From: Colivicinus sp022776215
Lineage (GTDB): Bacteria > Bacillota_I > Bacilli_A > Erysipelotrichales > Erysipelotrichaceae
Direction: 5' to 3'
Assembly (NCBI GenBank): GCA_022776215.1
Contig: JALFIR010000062.1
Span: 1-16,821 of the forward strand
DNA: 16,821 nt
Below are positions 6,901-14,068 of the stretch, in pieces. The translations under genes were made by a program, and so were the position numbers. Below the pieces are notes generated by a model. The model did no database searches. It had not been told where the DNA came from and was given only the letters and a program-made list of their open reading frames with translations. Positions within the stretch are counted from its first letter, which is position 1; each line of letters starts with the position of its first letter.

Positions 6901-7452
6901 ATGAGTGATGTATCAAATGAAAAGCAATGGTATGTTGTTAATACATACGTAGGTCATGAAAACAGAGTAAAGGATAATCTTGAGAAGAGATTAGAGACAA
7001 TGGGTATTTCTGATAACCTATTCAGAATCGTGGTTGCTGAAGAAACTGCCATCGATATCAAGAATGAAAAGGCTAAGGAAGTAGTAAGAAATATCTTCCC
7101 AGGTTACTTATTTGTTGAAATGATTATGACAGATGAAGCTTGGTATGTTGTAAGAAACACTCCAGGTGTTACAGGATTTATCGGATCTTCTGGTGGTGGT
7201 GCTAAGCCAATTCCAGTTAAGGGTCCTGAAATTGAAGCAATCCTTAGAAGAATTGGTCAATCAGACAAGACTGTTGAAGTTAACTTCAAGGTTGGCGATG
7301 TTGTTAAGATTCTATCTGGCCCTTTCTCAGGTATGGAAGGTACAGTCGAGTCAATGAACGACCAAACTCAAGTTGCGACTGTATTGATTATCTTGTTTGG
7401 TAGAGAAACACCAACAGATTTAAATTATGTTGATATTGAACCAGCATTATAA
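6901..7452 (+). CDS. nusG: Transcription termination/antitermination factor NusG
   Basis: NusG is a 183-residue elongation factor that binds RNA polymerase and modulates pausing and termination. The NGN domain begins with WYVVNTYVGHENRVK (residues 10-24) and includes NIFPGYLFVEM and TPGVTGFIG. The KOW domain follows: FKVGDVVKILSGPFSGMEGTV. It starts one base after the secE stop, with AGG in the secE end as a modest ribosome site. An intrinsic terminator directly after the stop separates it from a P-type ATPase gene; the usual rplK-rplA neighbours are missing. Confidence 0.96.
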   Translation: MSDVSNEKQWYVVNTYVGHENRVKDNLEKRLETMGISDNLFRIVVAEETAIDIKNEKAKEVVRNIFPGYLFVEMIMTDEAWYVVRNTPGVTGFIGSSGGGAKPIPVKGPEIEAILRRIGQSDKTVEVNFKVGDVVKILSGPFSGMEGTVESMNDQTQVATVLIILFGRETPTDLNYVDIEPAL

Positions 7453-7457
7453 GGTTT

Positions 7458-7482
7458 AAGGGCTCTTTATGAGCCTTTTTTT
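7458..7482 (+). terminator. Intrinsic terminator after nusG
   Basis: AAGGGCTC (7458-7465) pairs with GAGCCTTT (7471-7478), with one G-U, around TTTAT. The T run (7476-7482) forms part of the arm and the tail. It starts 5 bp after the nusG stop and ends 10 bp before the start chosen for the next gene. Confidence 0.85.
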
Positions 7483-7492
7483 GAAAGAATTT

Positions 7493-9796
7493 ATGGAAAT
7501 TAAAGGTTTATCTAAAGAAGAAGTAAGACAAAGAGTTGAACAAGGTTTAACTAACACAAGCAATATCAAAACCGATAAGAATGTTAAGGAAATTGTTTGT
7601 TCCCATGTTTTTACATACTTCAATTTTATATTTATAGGACTAGCTATTCTTGTGCTTATTTCAGGTGAATTTCGAAGTCTTACTTTTATGGGTGTAGTAA
7701 TTATCAACACTCTAGTAGGCATTTTTCAAGAGTTAAAGGCTAAGAAGACTTTGGATGAAATGAAATTAATTAATGCACCTCTTACTATGACTATTAGAGA
7801 TGGCAAGGAAGCAGAAGTTAAGTCTAGTGATTTGGTTAAGGATGACATCATTATTTTAAGTACTGGTGATCAAATTGTAGCTGACGCAAAGGTCATTGAT
7901 GGTAGCGTATCAGTTAATGAATCGTTATTAACTGGTGAACAGGATAGTGTTAAGAAAGAAATATATGATGACTTATTATCAGGGAGTTATGTGGTGTCTG
8001 GTAAGTGTTATGCAAGGCTTACGAGTGTTGGCGATGAGTCATATATTTCAAAGCTTTCAATAGAAGCTAAGACCATGGCTAAGAATGAAAAGTCAGAAAT
8101 GATTAAGTCAATTGATACTATTATTAAGTGGGTTGGTATTATCATCATTCCAATTGGTGTGGCTTTATATTATCAAGCAAGATTTATAAGTGATGAGACT
8201 TTTTCTAAGAGTATTATCTCTATGGTAGCAGCTGTTATTGGTATGATACCAGAAGGGTTATATCTACTTACAACGATGGCACTTACTTTAAGTGTTGTCC
8301 GTCTTACTAAAGAAAAGGTTTTGGTTCATGATATGCGAAGCATTGAGGCTTTAGCACGTGTAGATACTTTGTGTGTTGATAAGACTGGTACTATCACAAA
8401 GCCTGATATGGAGGTTAGTGAACTTATATCGCTTGATGGTAATGATTATAAGTCTTTATTAAAAAAATACACTGAGGTCATCAGTGATGATAATGCGACG
8501 ATGTTAGCTTTAAGGAAGTTTTTAAAGGATGAAAAAGCTAACGATTATACTCTAGTTAAGATGACTCCTTTTAATTCAGAGACTAAATATAGCACCGTTT
8601 TGTTTACTGAAGGAAGATATGTCTTAGGTGCTCCTGAATTTATTATTAAAAAGCAATCAGCTGATTTATCTAATAAGATTAGCGAATATGCTGATAAGGG
8701 TTGTCGTGTAGTTTTATTTGGCGAAAAAAGAAATAATAGTGTTACTCCTTTAGCTTTGATTATTTTTAAGAATGAGATAAGAGAAAATGCTAAGGAAACG
8801 TTTGAATATTTTAAAGAACAGGGTGTGAATATCAAGGTTATTTCAGGTGATAATCCCAAGACTGTTAGTGAGATAGCTACACTTGCTGGTATCCCTAATA
8901 GTGAAAAGTATGTTGATACTTCTCTTTTAAGTGATGATGAATTAAAGAAGTCTTGCGAAGAGTATACTGTTTTTGGTAGGGTTTCTCCTAAACAGAAACA
9001 AATTCTAGTTAATGCCTTAAAAGATAAGGGTCATACAGTAGCGATGACTGGTGATGGCGTTAATGATATCTTGGCTTTAAAGGATGCTGATTGTAGTATT
9101 GCGATGGCTAGTGGTGCTAAGGCTACTAGTGAGGCTGCTCAAAGTGTCTTGTTAGATTCGGATTTTTCACATATGCCAGAGGTAGTTTTTGAGGGTAGAA
9201 GGGTAGTTAATAATATTCAAAGATCTGCAAGTCTTTTCTTAGTTAAGAATATCTTTTCGTTCTTAATGGCTATTGTTTCTTTGGTGATGACAATTACTTA
9301 TCCTTTAGAGCCTAATCAAATTTCCTTGATTGGTGCTTTTACCATCGGTATTCCTGGTTTCTTGTTGGCGCTTGAATCTAATAAGAATCGAATCGAGGGT
9401 AAGTTTATTCGTAATGTCCTAGTTAAGGCTTTGCCTGCTGGTTTGGCTGATGTTTTGGGTGTTGGTATCTTCGTGATTTGTGGTGAGGTATTTAGTATCA
9501 ATAAACAAGAGGTAGCTACAGTATCGATTATGATAATGGCAACGGTAGGTTTTCTTATTATGATGTATATTTCTAAGCCTTTTAATAAGTTTAAGTTGGG
9601 CGTCCTTTTAATAAATGCCATAGGTCTATTATTATCAATATTTTTCTTGAAGGGACTTTTCTCAATAGTTCATATTTCAGGAGTTTGTTTCTTGTTGATG
9701 ATGGTCTTTGTCTTTGCGGCAGTGACTTGTTATCACTTGCTTAATTTTATTGCGATTAAGATTGATTTTTATATCGAGAATAAAAGATGGAAGTAA
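7493..9796 (+). CDS. P-type cation-transporting ATPase, CtpE-like (probable Ca2+)
   Basis: This 767-residue P-type ATPase has the phosphorylation motif DKTGTIT at Asp296, the actuator loop TGE at 147-149 (followed by Gln150, where many relatives have Ser), and the hinge TGDGVND at 519-525. The membrane helix 4 motif IPEGL around Pro253, followed by LLTTMALTLSVVRL, resembles mycobacterial CtpE and related Gram-positive pumps implicated in calcium transport; the ion is inferred. An in-frame ATG at 7469 lies inside the nusG terminator and would add eight non-homologous residues, so 7493 is preferred, although neither has a good Shine-Dalgarno. The 3' end overlaps the DUF5131 gene by 10 bp. No promoter is visible between terminator and start. 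Confidence 0.9.
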   Translation: MEIKGLSKEEVRQRVEQGLTNTSNIKTDKNVKEIVCSHVFTYFNFIFIGLAILVLISGEFRSLTFMGVVIINTLVGIFQELKAKKTLDEMKLINAPLTMTIRDGKEAEVKSSDLVKDDIIILSTGDQIVADAKVIDGSVSVNESLLTGEQDSVKKEIYDDLLSGSYVVSGKCYARLTSVGDESYISKLSIEAKTMAKNEKSEMIKSIDTIIKWVGIIIIPIGVALYYQARFISDETFSKSIISMVAAVIGMIPEGLYLLTTMALTLSVVRLTKEKVLVHDMRSIEALARVDTLCVDKTGTITKPDMEVSELISLDGNDYKSLLKKYTEVISDDNATMLALRKFLKDEKANDYTLVKMTPFNSETKYSTVLFTEGRYVLGAPEFIIKKQSADLSNKISEYADKGCRVVLFGEKRNNSVTPLALIIFKNEIRENAKETFEYFKEQGVNIKVISGDNPKTVSEIATLAGIPNSEKYVDTSLLSDDELKKSCEEYTVFGRVSPKQKQILVNALKDKGHTVAMTGDGVNDILALKDADCSIAMASGAKATSEAAQSVLLDSDFSHMPEVVFEGRRVVNNIQRSASLFLVKNIFSFLMAIVSLVMTITYPLEPNQISLIGAFTIGIPGFLLALESNKNRIEGKFIRNVLVKALPAGLADVLGVGIFVICGEVFSINKQEVATVSIMIMATVGFLIMMYISKPFNKFKLGVLLINAIGLLLSIFFLKGLFSIVHISGVCFLLMMVFVFAAVTCYHLLNFIAIKIDFYIENKRWK

Positions 9797-10500
9797 CTTG
9801 GAACCCTTGGCATGGTTGCACCAAATATTCTGAAGGTTGTAGAAATTGTTATGTCTATAGACAGGATGAAATGTTTGGTAGGGATAGTAGAGAATGTCGT
9901 AAAACTAATGATTTTAATTTACCTATAAAAAAGGATAGAAGAGGCAATTATAAGATACCTAGTGGTTCTTTGTTTATGACTTGTTTTAGTAGTGACTTTC
10001 TTTTGAGTGATGCAGATTCTTGGCGTGATGAGTGTCTTGAGATGATGAAGCTTAGAAGCGATTGTATGTTTTATTTCTTTACTAAGAGAATTGAGAGACT
10101 AAACTTTTCATTGCCTGATAATGTGATTGTTGGTTGTACTTGTGAGAATCAGGAAATGGCTGATTATCGTTTGCCTATTTTTAAGAAACTAAATATTAAG
10201 TATAAGACTATAATCTTGGCTCCAATGTTAGAAAAGATGGATATTTCTAAGTATCTTGGTAGTGATATTTATGAGGTAAATGTGTCGGGGGAGTCGGGCT
10301 CGAATCCTGGGGTTCGAGCCCTACATTACGACTGGGTGTTAGATATTCGAGAACAGTGCATAAAAGCCAATGTTAATTTTGGTTTTCATCAAACAGGTGC
10401 ACGGTTTATTAAGGATGGGAAAGAATATAGAATAGAGCGTAAATATCAGATTGAACAAGCTAAAAAGGCTAACATAGATTTTACGTGTAAAAAGGCTTAA
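9787..10500 (+). CDS. DUF5131 (phage Gp37/Gp68-like) family protein
   Basis: This 237-residue protein begins with the family signature TWNPWHGCTKYSEGC-NCY. Cys11, Cys18 and Cys21 form a CX6CX2C cluster that suggests Fe-S or metal binding. The C-terminal block VSGESGSNPGVR-LHYDWV-IREQC matches the conserved region of DUF5131 proteins, which occur in phages and bacteria; their biochemical role is unsettled. The ATG lies inside the end of the ATPase gene (10-bp overlap), so it is probably co-translated. Base use resembles the neighbours except for an unusually GC-rich stretch at 10286-10321 that forms a perfect hairpin. No other phage genes are near. Confidence 0.85.
   Translation: MEVTWNPWHGCTKYSEGCRNCYVYRQDEMFGRDSRECRKTNDFNLPIKKDRRGNYKIPSGSLFMTCFSSDFLLSDADSWRDECLEMMKLRSDCMFYFFTKRIERLNFSLPDNVIVGCTCENQEMADYRLPIFKKLNIKYKTIILAPMLEKMDISKYLGSDIYEVNVSGESGSNPGVRALHYDWVLDIREQCIKANVNFGFHQTGARFIKDGKEYRIERKYQIEQAKKANIDFTCKKA
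10296..10321 (+). other. GC-rich perfect hairpin inside the DUF5131 gene
   Basis: GGGCTCGAA (10296-10304) and TTCGAGCCC (10313-10321) are perfect complements around the 8-nt loop TCCTGGGG. The stretch is far richer in G and C than its surroundings. It encodes the conserved ESGSNPGVRA motif, so part of the composition is fixed by protein sequence. Confidence 0.6.
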
Positions 10501-10648
10501 AATGCGATAGAATTATGGGGCGTAGGAAAGGAGAATTACAGATGGATGTTCATTCGTGTGAATATTTAAATAAGAAAGATACAGATGAACACCCGAGTGT
10601 TAGGTAGTTCTTCTGTTTCTTTCTTCTTGTAATAAAGGAGGAAGAATA
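10501..10648 (+). promoter_or_regulatory. Structured mgtE leader with sequestered Shine-Dalgarno, candidate riboswitch
   Basis: The AAGGAGGAAGAA ribosome site of mgtE (10635-10646) is complementary to TTCTTTCTTCTT (10617-10628): 12 pairs, two of them G-U, closing a 6-nt loop. The purine tract GGAAAGGAGAA (10525-10535) can compete for the same pyrimidine tract. Upstream, GGATGTTCATT (10544-10554) pairs with GATGAACACCC (10584-10594) with one mismatch, and AACAC/GTGTT (10588-10592/10597-10601) offers an alternative. This is the layout of a translational switch. The sequence does not match the M-box (ykoK) Mg2+ riboswitch I know. Confidence 0.55.
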
Positions 10649-11980
10649 ATGATTGAAAAGGTTTTTGAATTGTTGTCTAAAGGCAATTTCAAGGAATTGA
10701 AAAAGCTTTTAAATGAGTCAAACGAGTCAGATGTTGCCGAGTGTTTAGATGAGTTGTCTAAAGAGGATTTGGCGGTTGTTTTTAGATTGCTTAAAAAGGA
10801 TGAGGCTGTTGATATTTTCTCTTATATGAGTTCCGATACTCAAGAGAAGTTGATTGAGACACTTAGTGATCAAGAGGTTGCTACTATTGTGTCTAAGTTA
10901 TATATCGATGATGCGGCTGATTTGATTGATGAGTTACCGGCAAATCTAGTTAGTAAGGTTTTACAGAATGCTAGTCCTACTAAGAGAAAGGCTATTAATG
11001 AAATCTTAAAGTATCCTGAGGATTCAGCTGGTTCAATTATGACAGTTGAGTATGTTGATATCAAGTCAGGATTAACTGTTAAGGAATGTTTTGATCGTAT
11101 TAGAAGAATCGGCTTGAATAAGGAGACTGTTTATACATTATATGTTGTGGATGCTGATCGTCGTTTGATTGGGGTTACAACAGTTAAGGAATTGTTGATG
11201 CGTGATTATGATACTTGTATTAATGATTTCATGGAAGATAATGTGATTACAGTTACTACTAATGAGGATAAGGAAGAGGTTGCGAAGATGTTTGATAAGT
11301 ATGACTTCTTGGCACTTCCTGTTGTTGATAATGAGAATAGACTTGTTGGTATTGTTACTGTCGATGATGCGATGGATGTTATGAGCGAGGAGAATGAGGA
11401 AGACTTCGAGATAATGGCTGCGATGACTCCTTCTGAGGATGACTACTTAAAGGAATCAGTAATTACTCAATATAAGAATAGAATTGTTTGGTTGTTGGTG
11501 TTGATGTTGTCTTCTATTATTACTGGTAAGATAATCACTAATTATGAGGTAACTTTCTCTGCCATCCCTCTTCTTGTTTCATTTATTCCAATGCTTATGG
11601 ATACAGGTGGTAATTGTGGTTCGCAAGCTTCCACCATGGTAATTAGAGCCTTAGCTACCGATGAGATCGAGCCTAAGGATGTGTTTAAGGTTTGGTGGAA
11701 GGAAGCAAGAATTGGCATAATGTGTGGTGTTACATTGGGTCTTGTTAATGGCATCCGTATTTTTATCCAGTATCATGATTTGGGTATTGCGATTGTTATT
11801 GCGTGCACCTTGTGTTTGACTGCTGTCTTGGCTAAGTCGCTTGGCTGTTTCTTGCCACTACTTGCTAAGGCGATTCATTTAGATCCGGCTTATATGGCAT
11901 CACCTTTGATTACTACTATTACGGATGCTTGTTCGTTGGCGATTTATTTTAATATTGCGTTAATGGTTTTAAATATCTAA
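10649..11980 (+). CDS. mgtE: Magnesium transporter MgtE
   Basis: This 443-residue, Mg2+-gated channel has the full family layout. A superhelical N domain (about 1-125) and two CBS domains (about 130-250) sense cytosolic Mg2+. Membrane helices begin near residue 278. The pore signature PMLMDTGGNCGSQAS is at 314-328, and the final helix carries Asp426 in the TDACSL segment, equivalent to the selectivity-filter Asp of Thermus MgtE. The ATG at 10649 follows a strong AAGGAGG that can be buried in a leader hairpin, so translation may be switched by the leader. gtrA, dtd and a DUF951 gene follow closely and may share its transcript. Confidence 0.95.
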   Translation: MIEKVFELLSKGNFKELKKLLNESNESDVAECLDELSKEDLAVVFRLLKKDEAVDIFSYMSSDTQEKLIETLSDQEVATIVSKLYIDDAADLIDELPANLVSKVLQNASPTKRKAINEILKYPEDSAGSIMTVEYVDIKSGLTVKECFDRIRRIGLNKETVYTLYVVDADRRLIGVTTVKELLMRDYDTCINDFMEDNVITVTTNEDKEEVAKMFDKYDFLALPVVDNENRLVGIVTVDDAMDVMSEENEEDFEIMAAMTPSEDDYLKESVITQYKNRIVWLLVLMLSSIITGKIITNYEVTFSAIPLLVSFIPMLMDTGGNCGSQASTMVIRALATDEIEPKDVFKVWWKEARIGIMCGVTLGLVNGIRIFIQYHDLGIAIVIACTLCLTAVLAKSLGCFLPLLAKAIHLDPAYMASPLITTITDACSLAIYFNIALMVLNI

Positions 11981-11989
11981 AATAGTGGT

Positions 11990-12400
11990 ATGTCTAAGAT
12001 TAAAGAATTATTTATTAAGTACAAGGAAGTGATCAGTTATCTTTTCTTTGGTGGCTGTACTTTCCTTGTAAGTATTATTACGTTTTATTTGTTTAATAAG
12101 ACCCTGGGTTTGAATGAACATGTTGCGAATGTTATATCTTGGGTTTTAGCTGTTAGTTTTGCCTATGTTACTAATAAACTTTATGTCTTTGAGTCTAAGG
12201 TAAATGATAGGGCTGGTTTACTTAAGGAGATTTCTTCTTTTGTGTCAGCTAGGTTGTTAACTTTGGTTGTTGAGGAGATTATTTTGTTTGTGGGAATTAA
12301 CCTTATGCATATCGATTCAATGGTGGTTAAGGTTGCTGGGCAAGTGATTGTTATTGTGTCAAATTATTTTTTGTCTAAGTTGTTTATTTTTAAGAAGTAG
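11990..12400 (+). CDS. GtrA family membrane protein
   Basis: This 136-residue protein has four predicted membrane helices (about 13-33, 40-60, 78-100, 108-130). The first two segments have the GtrA look: SYLFFGGCTFLVSI, then NVISWVLAVSFAYVTNKLYVF, with a closing SNYFLSKLFIFKK. GtrA proteins are thought to help flip or transfer undecaprenyl-linked sugars for surface polysaccharide decoration. No glycosyltransferase lies next to it, so the pathway is unknown. It starts 9 bp after mgtE with a weak ribosome site, ends with TAG, and dtd begins two bases later. Confidence 0.88.
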   Translation: MSKIKELFIKYKEVISYLFFGGCTFLVSIITFYLFNKTLGLNEHVANVISWVLAVSFAYVTNKLYVFESKVNDRAGLLKEISSFVSARLLTLVVEEIILFVGINLMHIDSMVVKVAGQVIVIVSNYFLSKLFIFKK

Positions 12401-12402
12401 TT

Positions 12403-12849
12403 ATGCGTTTAGTTGTTCAAAGAGTTAGTGAAGCGAGTTGTACAGTTGATGGTAAGGTAACAGGTGCTATTGGTTTAGGTTTTATGGTGCTTGTTGGTTT
12501 TTGTGATGGCGATACAAAGGAAATTATAGGTAAGATGGCTAATAAGTTTAAGAAGCTTAGGGTGTTTGATGATGCGGATGGGAAGATGAATCTTGCACTT
12601 AAGGATGTTGGTGGTGATATTCTTTCTATTTCGCAGTTTACTTTGTATGCTGATTGTAGCAAGGGTAATCGTCCCTCTTTCTGTAACGCAATGAAGTCTG
12701 ATGAGGCTACAAAGATGTATGATTATTTTAATGAAGTATTGGCTCAGGATTATAAAGTTGAAAAGGGTATCTTTGGTGCTGATATGAAGATTAAGTTATT
12801 AAATGATGGTCCTATTACAATTATTATGGATTCAAAGGAAATGTTATGA
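12403..12849 (+). CDS. dtd: D-aminoacyl-tRNA deacylase
   Basis: Dtd hydrolyses D-amino acids mischarged on tRNA, protecting translation in the cytoplasm. The 148 residues match the usual length. The N-terminus MRLVVQRVSEASCTVDG, the catalytic SQFTLYAD segment, GNRPSF, and the C-terminal NDGPITI with the cross-subunit Gly-cisPro motif are all present. The start is two bases after the gtrA stop. The stop is TGA (12847-12849), overlapping the ATG of the DUF951 gene and followed at once by an in-frame TAA. Confidence 0.96.
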   Translation: MRLVVQRVSEASCTVDGKVTGAIGLGFMVLVGFCDGDTKEIIGKMANKFKKLRVFDDADGKMNLALKDVGGDILSISQFTLYADCSKGNRPSFCNAMKSDEATKMYDYFNEVLAQDYKVEKGIFGADMKIKLLNDGPITIIMDSKEML

Positions 12850-13046
12850 TAACAGAGTATGCTTTAGGTGATATCGTTCAGATGAAGAAGGATCATCCTT
12901 GTAAGAAGTCTAGCTATTGGGAAATAGTTAGAGTGGGCACTGATATTAAGATTAAGTGTCAAGGATGTGGCAATGTTATTATGATGGAGCGTCGTGAGTT
13001 TGAAAGAAAGTGTAAAAAGCTAGTACATAAGGCTAGTGAACAATAG
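12846..13046 (+). CDS. DUF951 family protein
   Basis: This 66-residue protein matches the DUF951 pattern: ALGDIVQMKKDHPC near the start, then WEIVRVGTDIKIKCQGCG, then MMERREFERK. Cys39 and Cys42 in the KCQGCG segment suggest a possible zinc or nucleic-acid contact, but the family has no settled function. It overlaps the dtd stop by four bases (ATGA). Its TAG stop forms the first bases of the -35 of the downstream secG promoter. Confidence 0.88.
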   Translation: MITEYALGDIVQMKKDHPCKKSSYWEIVRVGTDIKIKCQGCGNVIMMERREFERKCKKLVHKASEQ

Positions 13047-13072
13047 ACAGTTATATTTTTATGTAGTAAAAT
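13044..13072 (+). promoter_or_regulatory. Promoter of the secG-smpB unit
   Basis: TAGACA (13044-13049) and TAAAAT (13067-13072) each match five of six consensus bases and are 17 bp apart. The start site is predicted near 13079, giving a leader of about 20 nt before secG. The -35 includes the TAG stop of the DUF951 gene. Confidence 0.65.
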
Positions 13073-13098
13073 ATTGTCGCGCTTTAAAGAGGTGAATT

Positions 13099-13323
13099 AT
13101 GTTAAGAATTATTTTATTAGTTATTTCAATATTACTTATTATTATTTCTTTATTACAGAGTGGTAAGTCTGATGGCTTGAGTGCTTTTACAGGATCAGGT
13201 GATTTAGGACTTTTCCAAAATGTTAAGGAGAGAGGCCCTGAGAAAGTAATATCAAATGTTACTATGGCACTTGGAATTCTATTCTTTGTGTTAGTGATTA
13301 TCATTAGAGTTGTAGAAGGGTAA
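13099..13323 (+). CDS. secG: Preprotein translocase subunit SecG
   Basis: SecG is a 74-residue accessory subunit of the SecYEG translocon. It has two membrane helices (about 2-19 and 51-71) joined by the typical Gly/Ser-rich loop SGKSDGLSAFTGSGDLGLF. Translation begins behind AGAGGTG (13088-13094). It is the first gene after a good promoter. A terminator-like hairpin starts within its TAA stop codon, before smpB. The rnr gene that often separates secG and smpB in Bacillota is absent. Confidence 0.94.
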   Translation: MLRIILLVISILLIIISLLQSGKSDGLSAFTGSGDLGLFQNVKERGPEKVISNVTMALGILFFVLVIIIRVVEG

Positions 13324-13343
13324 TAAAGGACCCTTTATTTTTT
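13322..13343 (+). terminator. Terminator-like hairpin between secG and smpB
   Basis: AATAAAG (13322-13328) pairs with CTTTATT (13333-13339) around GACC. With the arm's end it forms a run of six Ts (13338-13343). The hairpin overlaps the last bases of secG and its T run ends 3 nt before the smpB ATG. It probably lowers smpB expression relative to secG. Confidence 0.65.
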
Positions 13344-13346
13344 ATT

Positions 13347-13793
13347 ATGGGTATTAAAGAAGTTAGTGTAAATAAGAAGGCTTTCCATGATTATGAAATA
13401 TTGGATAAGTATGAGGCTGGATTAAGTTTGCTAGGTACGGAGATTAAGTCTATTCGTAAGGGCAAGGTTCAGCTTAAGGAGTCTTATGTTTCGTTTTCTA
13501 AGGGTGAGGCTTATATTAAGGGAATGAATATTGCCCAGTATGATCATGGCAATCGTTTTAATCATGATGAGACTAGGGATAGAAAATTATTGCTTCATAA
13601 GTATGAGATTACTAAGCTTTATACTAAGACTAAGTTACAGGGTTTGACGGTTATTCCTTTAAGGCTTTATCTAAAAGATGGTAGGGCTAAGCTTGAGATT
13701 GCGCTTTGTAGGGGCAAAACTCTTTATGATAAGCGAGAAGATGATAAACTAAAGTCAATGAAAAGGGAAGCTTTGAAGGCTATGAGAAGATGA
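13347..13793 (+). CDS. smpB: SsrA-binding protein SmpB
   Basis: SmpB binds tmRNA and delivers it to stalled ribosomes for trans-translation. The 148-residue sequence has NKKAFHDYEI, GLSLLGTEIKSIR, YDHGNRFNHDETRDRKLLLHK and the basic C-terminal tail KREALKAMRR that enters the decoding site. There is no Shine-Dalgarno: the ATG follows directly after the T-rich tail of a terminator hairpin, which is odd for this gene. The TGA stop overlaps the ATG of the next gene. No tmRNA gene (ssrA) is visible in the window. Confidence 0.95.
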   Translation: MGIKEVSVNKKAFHDYEILDKYEAGLSLLGTEIKSIRKGKVQLKESYVSFSKGEAYIKGMNIAQYDHGNRFNHDETRDRKLLLHKYEITKLYTKTKLQGLTVIPLRLYLKDGRAKLEIALCRGKTLYDKREDDKLKSMKREALKAMRR

Positions 13794-14068
13794 AAAAGTT
13801 CTTGATAGCTTTGGAAATTGTTATATTGATTGTTACGGTGACGTTTACTTTTTACATGCGTCATCGTTTTTTATTGGAAGAGAATATCCATAGTCAATTA
13901 AAAGAAGAGGTAAAAGGTATCCAAGATGATGTCGATAATATGAATAATGATATAAACAAGTTGACTAAGGATATTAGTGATTTAAGAAATGTTAAGGAAG
14001 ATAGTATTAGGGAGTATGAGAAATGGCTAAGTCGCAAGGAAGAGTTAGAATATTTACTTGGTTATTAA
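13790..14068 (+). CDS. Small membrane-anchored coiled-coil protein, unknown function
   Basis: This 92-residue protein has one membrane helix at about residues 4-23, a short basic stretch (MRHRF), and then a long heptad-rich helix (about 30-90) full of Glu, Lys, Asp and Asn. The shape recalls division proteins such as FtsL or DivIC, but I see no sequence match and do not assign it. It overlaps smpB by four bases and the downstream deacetylase gene by 46 bp. The deacetylase has the same helix-plus-coiled-coil N-terminus, so the two may pair through these segments (inference). Confidence 0.75.
   Translation: MKKFLIALEIVILIVTVTFTFYMRHRFLLEENIHSQLKEEVKGIQDDVDNMNNDINKLTKDISDLRNVKEDSIREYEKWLSRKEELEYLLGY

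Noticed and set aside
7469..7492. ATG at 7469 as the P-type ATPase start
   Set aside because: It sits inside the nusG terminator hairpin, lacks a ribosome site and adds residues that do not fit the family N-terminus.
10296..10340. tRNA gene suggested by T-arm-like GGTTCGAGCC
   Set aside because: The flanking bases do not form a 5-bp T stem, there is no acceptor, D or anticodon arm, and the stretch encodes a conserved DUF5131 motif.
10479..10492. Palindrome TTTTAC-GT-GTAAAA as an operator for mgtE
   Set aside because: It lies inside the coding end of the DUF5131 gene, with no convincing promoter at a suitable distance. Short AT-rich dyads are common here.
10501..10648. Standard M-box (ykoK) riboswitch
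   Set aside because: The conserved core around GAGGCTCCT and the CGCTGC segment is not present and the leader is too short. Kept as an unclassified structured leader.
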